In this document: in pieces, positions 38,293 through 52,400 of the stretch
Position numbering within the stretch: position 1 is the first letter of the stretch
Layout: each line of letters starts with the position of its first letter
Assembly: GCA_036971475.1 (NCBI GenBank)
Contig: JBAIZL010000006.1
Location: 62,097,898-62,161,897 of the forward strand
DNA: 64,000 nt
Reading direction: 5' to 3'
Source: Prosapia bicincta
Taxonomy: Eukaryota > Arthropoda > Insecta > Hemiptera > Cercopidae
Notes under the pieces: generated by a model
What the model saw: only the letters and a program-made list of their open reading frames with translations
Database searches by the model: none
Told to the model about the DNA's origin: nothing
Made by a program: the position numbers and the translations under genes

Positions 38293-41200
38293 AAAAAAAA
38301 AAAAAATTCTGTAATGGGCTGCAATCTGTTCCTTCAGACGATCTCGATAGGTAGCTCCATTTTTTTCTAACCAGTAGTTTTTGTTTATGTTTAGAATATT
38401 CAAAAGAATTAAGAGAACATTTTATCTTATGATAGCTTTTGAAATTGTTAATTTTTTTAAATTATACATGTGAAGGAGTGGGATAAACCCAAAGTTACAT
38501 TAAAAAAATTTCAAAAATTATAAAATAGATACAGCATTTTACCTGTGCGTTTTTAAGAGCTAAATTTTCCCCCAAAGTATTTGGAAGAACCTAACAACTG
38601 AAAATTTTTAAGCATCAATTTTATAAGAAAAGCCATTAAATATTTTTTAATATTCTGTGAAAAGATCAGGGCATTTATAATTATAAAGTGTCAAACCTAC
38701 ATTTGATAATCTGACCTAGTATGTATAAGTCAAGGTCAAGTAAGTGCGCCTTTCCATGTGATGTCATTTCCCCTTATAATATCCTGTACCAGGGGTTTAT
38801 ATCTTTACCTTAATCCTATTTATATTTACACTTCTTTCCTGCCCTTCGTAGGTGCTTATGGTCAGAGAGGCTGATCAACTTAAAAATGAAACAAAAACAA
38901 GTAATAAAAAAAAGTAAATTCCTACTGAGGTCAAGAAAGAAAATTGTTTTCATTGTTTGCTTCTTTCCAGTTTGTTTATTTTATTCGTTTCATTCATTTT
39001 TAATCCTACAACACTGTTTATGATATTTTGTGATAACCATGGCAACAGTTTAAGGTTGTACAATAGAAGTTTCGATTACAAACAGATAAGAGGAAAAAAT
39101 TCATATACTTCATCAAGAAATTCATTTTTTGTAATTGGAAAGTTGGCGCAGTGCCAAAGCAATCTAGGCTTTGAACATCAAGATTTGCAGTTCAAATCTA
39201 GGTAGACCCACACATTTTTATGACTTAATTATTGAATAAATATTTGAAAACACTTTAATAACATCAATTGTCATCCACTATACGTTAAATTAAATGTATT
39301 TGAACTTGATAAAATGAATAAAAATGTATTTTATTAACAACTGAAAATTTGTACAAGATATATATCAGGAAAGTGTGAGCTAATGGAAGGAATTAAAAAA
39401 AGTTATCAATAATAGTATAAGGTAACCCCCATATCTCTACATAAGCACAACAAACAAAATTAGATAATTGATTAAATTAGTAGTTATTATCCATTATCAT
39501 TGACTATTACAATTAACAGAAAATATGACATCCTGTCTATACTAATAATGTAATGTTGTAATTAATACTATGAGTGGACTATTAACATGAATTAAAAGAA
39601 GATGATATGGTTTAGAACTTTTTAACTTAAAATACTTCAGAATTTTATTAATTTCCCAACTTTATTATGCAAAAAGTTTGAAATGATATTTTTGAATTAA
39701 TTAAAAACACTAAAATTCAGAGCAAGAGACTGCTAATTCGGTATACATAGAGTTAAAAAGTATAAGTGTTTTTCTTATGTGATAATGCATTCTTTTTAGA
39801 TACAAGTAGAATATGTTAGTTTTGCTTGTAGTAAATATTTTGATTATTTTTTTTTTCCAGAATGCCTATGAGGAATCAAGAGACCCTCGAGTCAGTTGCC
39901 AGTTTCCTATCATACACCCATTTCATTCCTCTATTTTGGAACACGTTAGCGTATCTAGGCCTATCAGGTAATAAATTGTTTTTTGTTAGGTAAGATAGGT
40001 ACTTATGTTCCTTTGTCTGACTACTCTACTAATTGCAGGATCAATTAAAATTCTTGCAGGAATAAGCTTTGTATAAGCATTGTAATTTTGCATTAGTAAT
40101 TAGAATCTCGATAATCCGAGGTAGGTGGGACCAAGACCCTCTCGGAATACCGAAAACTCGGATTACACGGAAATACATTGCTGTGCATTAGAAAAAATAG
40201 GACTTCTAATGAACCCTTATACTATAATTAAGAATGCACAAAATATGTTTATAGAGCTTTATTGATTACTGTACTTACATAAATTATTGCTTTGGAATAC
40301 ATTGTTTATCACGGTTGCTACATTTTTGGAAAAAAGTGTTAAACTGCTTTCTGCGTTTGCTTAACAGATCGTTTTTGAGCTGCGGTGTTGCGCAGACGTC
40401 TTTGCAGAAGTACATCTGATGGCATGGTGTCCGCTATTCAATATAGCGCATCGCAGTTTCCAAGGCGGCCATTCCTTCACCATGACTTATATTCCCTTGT
40501 TGTACTCTCTTGGTTTAACCTTCGTCTTTATTCTCGTCATCACTTCCTTTAATAGTTTCTTGTACCATGTCGTAACATGTGTTATTGTTACAGGGTGTCT
40601 AGTGACAGGGAAAATCGGGAAAACCTGGAAAAGTCAGGGAATTTTAAGATTCTAGGGAATTTTAAGATTCTGGAAAATTCAGGGAAAAGTCAGGGAAAAT
40701 TTTAAAAAATCGGGAAAATATTTATTTTGATTAGAAACAAAACTAGTGGCCATTGCTCTCGAATGTTTGGTATTGTAAGCCAGCGGTTTAGGGGCAGGGC
40801 AGTCAGGAAAAAACACTTCTTTATTTAGATGCCCATTATTTATTTGATAAGCCCAATGCTATGACTTCAGGACTTATGTCAATAAATATTAAACGTGTCG
40901 AGTTGGTACAGCTGGGAGGTTTTAGCCTGGACCGTAGCCTTGGGGTGCGCAGTGGTTCTGTTATCATATGGACAGGTGGGGATAACAGATAACTCAGTCT
41001 GTTTCTGACCACACAGAACGCTGTGTAAACATTCGTAGCTAGCTATTTGTCTAGACTCGTGATAGTGTGTGTTTTATTTGACGGTGATTATTTGTACACT
41101 GTTTATTTCAACATGGAAGGTTCCAGTTTTCATTGCCGTAGCGGGCAAGCGCGTCATGCAGATGTCGTCATTACCTCCCCTCCTTCCTTAGGATAAATAT

Positions 41201-44200
41201 AAACTAAAAGATGAAGTGACAGAAGCAGAGATTATATGGTGCGTGAATTTAGTAATGCAACACTTCTTTACGCAATGCAGAAGGTAGTGTGTGCCTCTTT
41301 CTAAGGATGTTCCCTGATAGCACCATTGCACAGAACATGAGATTGGGGAAAGATAAAATTTCCTATAGTGTTGTATTCGGTTTATCAAATTATATTAAAG
41401 ACCTGTTACTGACATAATTAAATTCAAATTCTAACTATGTAATTGGCTTTGATGAAAGTTTAAACAAAATATCACAAAGAGCCCAAATAGATTTGAGTGT
41501 TAGGTATTGGGATGCAGAGACGGATGAAGTGAATGCTCGATATTTTGGTTCTGTGTTCCTTACAGACACAAAAGCAAAAGAGTTACTCAATTCGTTCTTC
41601 AAAGTCTGGATTTATCCAAGATCCTTCAGATATCAATGTAAACTGGCCTTTCTATAGACATCTAAAAGAGGAAAAGTCAAGGAAAACTCAGGGAATTTCA
41701 TCAAGCTATTTTACTAGACACCCTGGAAAAGTCAGGGAAAACTCAGGGAATTTCTTCAAGCTATTTTACTAGACACCCTGTGTTACTTACTTACGTTCTT
41801 CCTTAGTCATAGATTAACGGACGCCCGACGTATCATCGACATTTTCACAACCTGGAAATTTCTTGATAAGAAATGTCAAATATCTTTCTTCTTGTGTATC
41901 ATTGACAAAGTTGTCAATAAAACAGTCAACAGTTTTATTATTTAATCAAGATGATTACATCAAGAAACTTCAGTTTTATTATGATTCTGTACTTTATTCC
42001 ATGTCTTACTTAATATATCTTCTTTTATTTCGATCCATGATTCGGCTATACAGTCCACAACTTCCTTGAATATATTTTTTTATACAACGTCTACAATGCT
42101 TTCTTACCTTTCAGTAACTTCCTAAAGAGATTATAAAAGGTAGCGTCTATTTTTTACATTCACTCCAGAACACCCTGATCCTTCAGCTGGATTAGGCTTG
42201 TAACATTTGCGCAAATATATAATAAAGCACGGATATCATCACACCACAGTTGATCTTCATTAGGGATGTGACGGTGGATTGTCTAACAGTAAATAATTTG
42301 AATTTTCTTTCAAATAGATAATGAAATAGAAATGGGCTCAAATTTAGCAGAACCTTGAAAAATCGGGACTCGGATTTTCGAGACTCTACTGTACATGCAT
42401 GTCCTTGATAAACCATTAAATGGTCTTAAAATAACTTAATAAACAGAAATCTCAGTTAAAATTCCGACATGCAATGGAAATTTTTCAATTGTAACACAGA
42501 GTAAGATGATTAGAGGAAGATAATTTTCATTGATAGATATTGTTTTCATAGATTGTAATTCATAGATATTGTTTTCAATGAATTGATGTTCCAAATTAGT
42601 CCATTATTTCATGGTAAAATATTGTAAAATCTCAGAATTTTAATGAACCATAATGATTGATGAAATTTTGCAAGTAAGTTTATCTTACCTTCTTCTTCAA
42701 AACTTATATGATTTAAATCTGTGCCTTTTGTTTTTAAGGGGGGTGGAACCTCTCTTTTTTTAAACAAAAATTAGAGACAGAATGATTTAAATCTTTCATA
42801 TTTAAACATGTTAACTAAAGATTTGTTTACCTGATGTAATGCATTTTATAATATCTAACTATCTTTCAACCCTTACAAACTACTCTGTTTGATATTTGAA
42901 AAAAAGAGTATGATTTAATAATACATTTTAAGTTGAAAATCTATTTAATATTTATATTTTTATTTCTTTACTATTAATTTTAACTAGGGATGGGCCGATT
43001 CCGATTCTCGATTCCAGGAATCGTCGATTCTAGGTGGTATCGAGGAATCGTCGATACTCGATTCTTCATCATAAAAGTGTCGATTCCGATTCCACACGAT
43101 TCCGAATATTTATAAAAATACGTGTCGGACCAACTGGCCCAACATAGTTTTTTCCTACCTTAAATGAAACGTAAATAAACTCCGTCGGACCAATTTACCC
43201 GACATTGTTTTTGATTTAATTGAATTTTATTATCTGTGCAACACTGTTTTGATATTTTTTGTGTTTTGTGTTAGCAAGAAACAACAAAACCATAATTTCA
43301 TGTCCCGGCTACCCAAATAATAAACAGACTGGTGATAAAAGTGTTTTTGCGCCTATCACTAAGACACGTAAACGTGTCACATGTGATTGATTTGTGAGTT
43401 TATAAATATTTTGAATATAGAACTAAAGTGTAATATATTCTCTCTCTGATAAGTAATGCTACAGGTCCAGTAAATACTATCCAAGATTCATATTTAGTAA
43501 AAGTTTAAACACCAAATAATTTACTTGTTAAGGAATTTACGTTATAATTTACTTCCTAGTAAGGATGAGTTTAAGTGTATCAATGTTTGTATTTAACTTT
43601 CACAAAGTCCGTTTTTAAGGATTATTTTACAACTAAATATTTAGTCAATATTTCCGACTTACTTTTAAGGTTTTGTGAAATTTTGAAAACAGTAGTGAAA
43701 ATCATTACAATACGTTATAACAAATATGTGTGTCGGCCCGTAACTACGGACAAAAAGCTCTTAGAATAACATCATGTTTTTAATCCCGTCGGCGTTTATC
43801 TATCAAACAAAAACCATCGTAAATACATCTGTAAGTAGTGTTAAGCTTGTTGTTAAATACTGTGCCTCAATTTTTCCAAAAGTAGCAACACCAGCTGAGT
43901 AGTACTAATAAAAATAAAGCATTAAGAGGCCTGGCGGTATTCGGTTCAGAGTACTGGCCGTCACGTCAATTCGATGAAGGTTAACAGAAACTGACGGTGG
44001 AAAACCACATAATATATCAAATATGAAAAAGCACTTAAACAACATTCATTTTGCCCAAATTTATCAACAAAAAAGATCTATACTTGAAGAAACTTTATCC
44101 TCAGACACAGGACCTACAAGTGATAGTCTGTTAAAGATCAACTGGGATTGAGTAATAAATACAAAATAGGCCTGAATCAGTTGCACGTGTTCCAGACACC

Positions 44201-47200
44201 TGCAGAAAAAAAGGTCCTACCAGATGTGGAGAAGGTATGCCCCACTAATCCAGAATGTTGAGGAAGAAGGTACCCCAGGGGAATTGACAGTAGAAGAAGA
44301 AGTAAACAATTATCTGGGGGAACCATTAGCCAGTCCAGATTGTGATGTTGGGAAGTATTTGGCAGTACAAAGTGCCAAATACCCTCATTTAAATGCAATG
44401 GCAATAAAATACCTGTCTGCCCACTCGCGTCAGTGTTTTCTGAAAAACCTTTCTCAACTTCAGGAGCTATATGTGACTAGCGATGAAACTAGCTTGACCC
44501 ACAACGTGTTCAAATGCTTGTGTTTTTGAACAGAAATGAACATTATCTGCCAGACTTTTAAATATTAAAAACTATCCTATTTGTATTAATTTTTTTACTT
44601 TTTATGTTCGTTTGTTTTTAATTTTTGTTTTGTTTGGGAGACAATGTAAATAGGCTTAGGAATTTTTTCAAACATAAAATAAGTAAAGTTGACATTTTTA
44701 ACTTTAAAATAGGTCATTATTTTAATCTGATATGTTTTTATGTTTAAAAAAATTCCTATTGATAAATCAAGGTTGAAGGTTTTGTGTAGCCTATTGCATT
44801 AAAACAGAACTTTTAAAAGGTTTTGCCATATGACCAAGATGTTAACTAAATTAATTATTAGAGAGCTAGCAAGTAAGTTAATATAACTTTAAAGAATCGA
44901 GAATCGAACGGAAAATTTTAGAATCGGAATCGGAATCGGAATCGAAAATTTTAGGAATCGGCCCATCCCTAATTTTAACCCTTATAAACTTCCCTTGTAA
45001 TGCAATTTATTAAAAAAAGTTTTCCACTGTTTTTAACCCTTTTAAATATATTTTTCATAATTTAGTTTTGTTAAAGAATGAATAGTGTTTATGTTAAAAC
45101 CATTATTTTATAAGTGATTAATTAAGTTTCACCGAATGTAATGGACTACAAAATTCAAGAGCATTACAAAAAGTTGTTGTATATTATTTCAATACAAAAC
45201 TAACTAATAAGTATTAACTGTAATTTTAAGATATAATTATATTAAAAAAGGTGACTTTACTAACCAAAAGGTAATTTGTTGTTATTTTGGTTAAAACGTT
45301 TTGTCAGCTTCCTGCAACAATTCTACTACAGAGGATTTCTAAAGGTATTAGCAGTAAAACCAGGAAATAGACTTGATGAAAACACCTTGGTTGAACTATT
45401 GGGCAACTGTTAGTTGCCTAGGCCGGGCCATAACTCAAACAGTTAACATGTTATGTCGCTTCATTTCACCTCCTTTTCCATCCTTATATCTAAAATAACC
45501 ACACTGTACTGTTCATGCTTAAAACATACAAAATTGTTTTATGATAAAAAAAAGACACACTCATAAGGGAATGCACGAAATCAATACAAGCTGCTATCGA
45601 CTAGATGACCTGATGACTGAAGTAATTTATCATAATTATACAGCCACGACTACAGCTACCCATATAGCGAAGTTAATATAAAAATCAAATCAGTTTTCGT
45701 AGTTAGTAGTATCTAGTACACCATGTGTGTTTTCACCATCTAAAACAAACCTTATAATCAGGGATAAACAAGTGTCTGAGTTGATGTGACTTAGTCTTGT
45801 AATGGGTAGGCCTGGATTGATGAAATAAATGCCCTGTTCACAAATGCAACAAAAAATAATCCTTTCTCTTGAGTATTCTCCTTCAGTTTATCAGTGGCGG
45901 ACTTTGCCATGGTGTCGTCCCTAGGCACAATTCAATCGGCCGCCCCTTTGCGCCCCGTTCGCGAATTTATTGGAAACGTCCCAACGTAATACAATGCTTT
46001 TAATTTTTCACCATACGATTACGTTTTCATGCCTGTTCAAAGAAATGCATAATAAAAAAATAATTAACTTTTAATAATGATACGCTTTGAGATTAAAAAA
46101 TATGTTGGTATTCATGCAATAATGCATTTTACGTTTAAATTAATTACCGATTACCGTGCCGACCATAGTTTACTGTCCTAATGCAATATTAATAAACGTA
46201 AAGTACATATGAAATAATAATGTATAATAATATAACCTACTATATATTGGGCACTATATTTTAATAAAATATACTGCAAACATAATGGTTATGGAGTTGG
46301 AAGTCGGAGAAAGAGTGCCATTGTGACCTCGCGTTTTCGGGAGTGTCGGGCCGATTTCTCGGTGGAAAATATGGGGGAGAGGTCGGGTGGGAGGCAGTAC
46401 GTGGCCCTAGTATGCCTTGCATTCAAGGCCGCGAGATACGCATTTAATGGTACATAGCATCGGATCTTTTTTGTTATCTCCTTATTTGGAGATACCTAAA
46501 ACATCCGATGGCATGTACTACAGAATTTTTAAATTTTCCGTCGGGCCCAGCTCGAAGCTCGTATAATACACATACACATATATACATACACACACGTGAC
46601 GTCACACATGCACACTCAGGCATTACACATACTGACATTACACAAGTATAAATTTTTAAAAATTATTGGTGATATTTTCAATTTATTAAAACAAATTCCA
46701 AGATTAGATATTATTTAAAGACTATTTTAATAAAAATAAATTAAAAAATTTATTTTGGTTCCATCAATAAAATTAAAAAACAATAAAAAGAATGTTTTCT
46801 ATTCTCAGTTGGAGTGCTCCCCTGCTGGATCCGCCACTGATTTAACTGAGGTTCACATTATGACATTCACCAAATTTAACTAGATACTATTACTATTGTC
46901 ACTAAAACTCATGGGGACACAAAAAAAACGGCTGCCACCTGCCGCCCCCTCGAGACTGCGCCCATAGGCACGTGCCTAGTGTGCCTAATGGGAAGTCTGC
47001 CACTGCAGTTTATAGATATTTGTGACATGTTTGAATGAATTCAATGATCATAAATGGATGTAAATTTTAAAGCGCTAAATTCTACATTTTTATAGTTCAT
47101 ACGTTTTACTTCGTATAAGTTTTTATTTTTTATAAATCTTTTATTTGATTTAGAGTGGCTAACGAAATTGTGATATAGATGTAATGTGTGCTAAATTTGT

Positions 47201-47814
47201 GTATAAATTGTCTGTTTCATTATACACATAAAATTAAAAAAAAATAACGACAATAAAATTAATTTATTTACTACAACATTTGATGTATATATCACTTACA
47301 AGGTAACCAAGAACTTCAGAAGACTGTTAACTTGTAACTGAAATTTATATCAAGTGTTATAATTAGGGATGGGCTGATATTTAAAATGTTTGATTCCAAT
47401 CCAATATCTGATTCTAAAATTTTTCTTTTGATTCTTGATTCTCTGAAGTTGATTATCGATTCTTTTGAGTTATATAGGCCGACACGATATTCTCTAATAA
47501 TTAATTTAGTTAACATCTTGGTCATATGGTGAAGTCTTTTAAACGTTCCATTTTAATGTAATAGGCTACAGAAAACATCCAATCTTGGTTTATATTACTA
47601 TAAATAGGAATTTCTGAGAGCATGACAAACATGTCTGATAAAAGTAATGATTTATTTAAAATTGCAAATTTGAAGTTCAGTTCATAATAGGCATTCACGA
47701 ATAGTACAACTTCATGAATAGGCATTTGTATAACTGGAAAAATCGGTACTACATTTTATTTGTGTTTTGTTTTAACATTTATAAAGTGGTGGCAGGGTAG
47801 TGGTGGCCAGAGAC

Positions 47815-47856
<42 letters not shown>

Positions 47857-49453
47857 ATAGTCAAGCCCATACGAGTGAGAGTGATACAGCAGAGCTGGAC
47901 AAGCTGTGACAATCAAACGAGCCAGAAATGCTTCCGATCACCTTTGTTGTTGCGTCATTAGTAATAATGATAATTACTTTATCCAGCATTTGCTTCAACT
48001 GTTTAATTAATTTAAAGTAATACATAATGCTTAGTCGATAATTATTTTTCCTATAAATTACACTGCACATGTGTTTTAACAGCTAAATAAAAAATACAGG
48101 AATCTTAATCGGCACTTTAATCAATGGAGAATCGAGTATCGACGATTACTCAATACCATTAGAATGAACGATTCCTGGAATCAAGAATCGGAATTGGCCC
48201 ATCCCTAGTTATAATGAATAAATTAATTTTAATGCATATATTGGGATTTATTTTCTGTGTTTAGCTAGCAGTAGATAAGTTAATCAATTGAGCTATTGTG
48301 TTTGCTATTATAAATACCCATCTCCAATCATAGTTTTTAATAAGTTTATTAATATTGGATAAAATTTAAAATTTCAAAATTCACTAAAGGAAATTTCAAC
48401 CTACCATATGTAGTTTCATTTTTAGGTTTGTATTTTAATAACTTTTGAACAAAACTGGGTAATTAAGATACTAAAACAAAAGTATTTTTATAAAATATTA
48501 AAAAGTTTTCTTTTTGTAAATGTTTTTTTAATTAACTAAGTTCAACTTCATTTGTTAAAATATTTACTTATGTTTTACAGCTGTTTTGCACGCACCAAAC
48601 AGCTGACAATGATCGATAATAATGGCATGTTGGTGTTCAATAAGTCTGGTCTCCTCGAAGCAGGCTACAGTGCTAATGCAGATTCTCTGGACTGCTACTA
48701 CCAAAATATCTATAGAGTCAAGGACGATGACTTCCATGTAGAGTATGGTCCAGAGAAGAAGATGACTGGCAAAGATTGGCCTGATTCGGACTTTGTGTTT
48801 GTGCAGTGTTATAATTTTGCTGGAATAAGTGCCTATAAGAACTTCCATGCCTATGTGCAGAGGTTGCCTACAGTGCGTAAGCTAAAGGTAGTCTTATTGT
48901 TATATTTTTGTTTAAAGTGAGACATTCTGGGTTAGCTAATAAGTTGTGTATTTCCTGTTTCCTCAAGTTTTTTGGCACATAAAGTTACCTTGTGTAACTG
49001 CAAGTAGTTTACAAGTTTACATGTGTACAAACTACTTCCCTTTTAAATATTAATACCATTCTTAATTAAAACTCTTATAAGAAAAACTTTTGAAAATTAA
49101 TTACAGTATCTTCCTGCTCGAGCAACAACTCGACAACTATATATATATATTTTGATATTTTACGTTGTCCATTACTTTTTCGTTGCACTGACTTTATGAA
49201 GTTAATGTATTACTATTGTAAATAATTTTATCCACCACTAAGTGCAATAATTTTACCTTGTGTGATGAATTTTACCTTGTGTGATGAGACACCTTTAGGT
49301 CACTTGACCATTGTCGAATCGCTGATTAATTTCCACGGAAAAATTAATCAGTGATTAGACAGTGGTCAAGTGACCGAAAGGTGCCTCATCACACAAGATA
49401 AAATTATTGCACTTAGTGGTGGATAAAAGTATTTACAATAGTAATATATTAAC

Positions 49454-49495
<42 letters not shown>

Positions 49496-52400
49496 GTATT
49501 ATATTTACATGTTACAGAATGACCATGAGTTAGGAGCATTGGTGATAGGTTTGGACTCAGTGTCTCGTTTAAATTTCATGAGGCAACTGCCACTTTCCTA
49601 CAAACTTATCACAAATGAGCTTAATGGAGTTGTATTATTAGGATTCAATAAGGTTGGCGAAAACACATTTCCTAATGTAGTGCCTATATTGACTGGACGA
49701 CCACTTCCCAGAATGGTGGACCAGTTGGAGGTAACTTTCTTAAAATGATATATAAAGGAAAAACTACATTGCATAATTATTACAATAATTGTTCTTAACA
49801 CAACACAATTTCATTATAGTTATGTTAGTTATAACTTATAATTGAGCTAATTGTCTCTATTTTATAAAGTAAATAGGTTTTGTAAGTGGATAATATTAAA
49901 ACAAAAGGTACAGTAAAAAAAAAAAAAAAAAACTGATTTAAAAGATGTGTAAGTTTGATTTACAATTAAAAAATAATTAAAAACACATTTGCTGTCCCTA
50001 TAAAACATAAAATTCAAAGGCGAACAATGTTTCAGCAATTTTACTAGAACGTCTTCAGGTTGTAAGCACTTTGAGGTTGATTTAACCTTAGATTACTTAT
50101 ACCTCATCAAAATGATGACACTTTGTTTCATAAATTGCTATACCTGACAAATGAGCAGTTCGGGTGCATCTATCTTCTCAACACCTTCCTACATACAACA
50201 GCCGATATCAGATGCACAGTTTTGCTACTAAAGTTCGCATGAGTCTTAGTACAATAGAGCTCGCGTCGTCATTTTGACGATACACAAGTGATTGTGTGAC
50301 TTTTTTATGTTTTTTAGTTATTTACTCACATAGGCTTATGTGCAGGGGTCAAGCCGGAAGGCTGGATCCTTGCTACTCTTCTCTTTCACCATCTTTATTC
50401 TTCCAATCGTTTCATACTCACAGATATCGCTTGTCGTATCTGTTTCTGTTGAAATAAGCCCAGGACTTGCTTGACGGAGGTGAGATGGCTCACTGGGATA
50501 ATTCCATAACAGGTGTAGTTCTAGAAAGCTTAAATGTAAATGTATTGCTGTGTACAAATCTTCTTAATGTCGCTAGGAGACATAATAAAGAAATATTTGA
50601 AGATTTGATGGATGGAAATAAACCATATTTGCATCACAATATACCAGTTGAATCGACTAATCAAACGGTGTGCCGCTTTACATACAGTCCATGATATTAA
50701 ATGTTTTCATGCTATAAAAAACTTTATCCTATTTTATACTTAGGAAATGGTTTCAAATGAAATTAATCAAAACTAAATTATTTACAATTAAGTAACAATT
50801 TTTTATTGTTTTGTTAGTTGTTGAATTTATTGAAATGTTTTATATCACAATGTACTGGTTTCACAGGACAAAAAAAAAAACACATGAAAAAACTTTATTT
50901 TTATGGCCTACTTTATGACAAATTCTAAAGTTTTTATGTTTATTAAATTTTGTTTACAATCTATACAAGTTAATTTCATGAGACAATGATGTCAGTTTAG
51001 TAAAGCTATCATTTGGGTTGTCGATTTGCGAGGAAAGAGGTCCACATATTCTTTCGGAAAGATGTGGACAATATACCTTGCATCTCCTATTGCTAGTTAC
51101 TGTAGAATATGATTGTAGCTTAATCACATAATATAAAACTAGAAATGGTGTAAGTCCAAAAGAACTCGGTCTAGTATGATTTTTTAGTTGAAAAATCTTT
51201 TTACATAATTTACAATTTCATAATTTTAGTTGTTTATATTGCTTACAGTGATTGCACTCATTATTATTTCCTTTGTTAGTAAATAACATTGCTTTCAATA
51301 TTATTTTGTAACATAAATAATAGTGTTGTAACAGTTCAGTATAGTAAAACCTCTCATATCCCAAACTCTAATATAAACATAATATGAAAATAAAGTAAGC
51401 ATTTTTATCCTGCTGTTGGGCCAGAATCAGCTCTGTCCTTTCCTGATTCAGCCAGTTTACTAGTCTTTCCTGATTCAGCCAGTTTACTAGTGCTCTACAG
51501 ATTGGTGTATGGCCCAACTTAATCAGTTCTGTTTAAAATGTCTGACAGAAGGTCAATAGGCCATAAATATCTTTATTTTATACTGTAAGTTTTGAGAGTC
51601 AATAAATGTCCCTTGGAATGGGAAAGTAAACTCTCTTAAGCAAACAAATCAATCAAACAATGACAACATTCATGAATAGCTGGGCTGGCCTTTACATCTA
51701 CTACTAATAAATTGTGATTAGCTGACCTAGCACATAAACCACAATAGGTTAAGGAACTGTACATAATGACATAACTAAATTGTATGTACAGTTTTGGTAT
51801 TAAAATATAATTACAGTCTTCAATAACTTTAACTTATGTATTTACTTAAAACTATCATATATCTACTTCCATTTGGAATGGTTGTGATTATGTAGTACAA
51901 ACGTACATCATTACATAACCCTAGATTTATCATTATCCTGATAGGGATAATTGATCTCGATATGAGAGGTTTTACAGTATTTCAAGAACAATGAATTTTT
52001 TTAAAATAGACAAGCACAATTTTCCACACAATTGTCAAGTAGAAATTGTAATAGTGAACTAGTAATCTTTTATATGCTTTTACTGCATATATACATTTAA
52101 ATAGCATATGATAATATTATAAATATAATTAATCACTTAAACAATAGTTTATTACTATCCGAACTTTAAATTTTGTAAATTTGTTGTAAATCAGTGAGAA
52201 GACACTGATGAAGATCGCCACATAGCGATAGAAAACGTTCTGCCTCAGTAAGTTTTAACAAATTTACAAAATTTAAAGTTTGGTTAGTCATAAACTATTG
52301 TTTAAATGATTATTTAAGATTCACCAAACATAATTGACTACAATATTCAAGAACTAAATATAATGTTGCTACTTACAGAATTGGCCATATATATGGGAGA

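Larger units (their letters stand above)
40099..42391. mobile_element. pogo/Tigger-like DNA element, interrupted by another transposon
   Basis: Left end ATTAGAATCTCGATAATCCG (40099) and, inverted, right end CAGTAGAGTCTCGAAAATCC (42391), next to TA dinucleotides, as in Tc1/mariner-superfamily pogo elements. The right inner part repeats GGACTCGGATTTTCGAG, the left has AAACTCGGATTACACGG. Contains the element at 40591-41780. No intact transposase frame seen. Confidence 0.7.

Noticed and set aside
39140..39205. Functional tRNA gene
   Set aside because: A- and B-box-like strings are present but acceptor and anticodon stems do not pair; at best a SINE head.
50467..50694. 75-codon frame as an extra DUF229 exon
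   Set aside because: No family similarity and no splice borders in a compatible phase; exon 5 joins exon 6 in frame without it.
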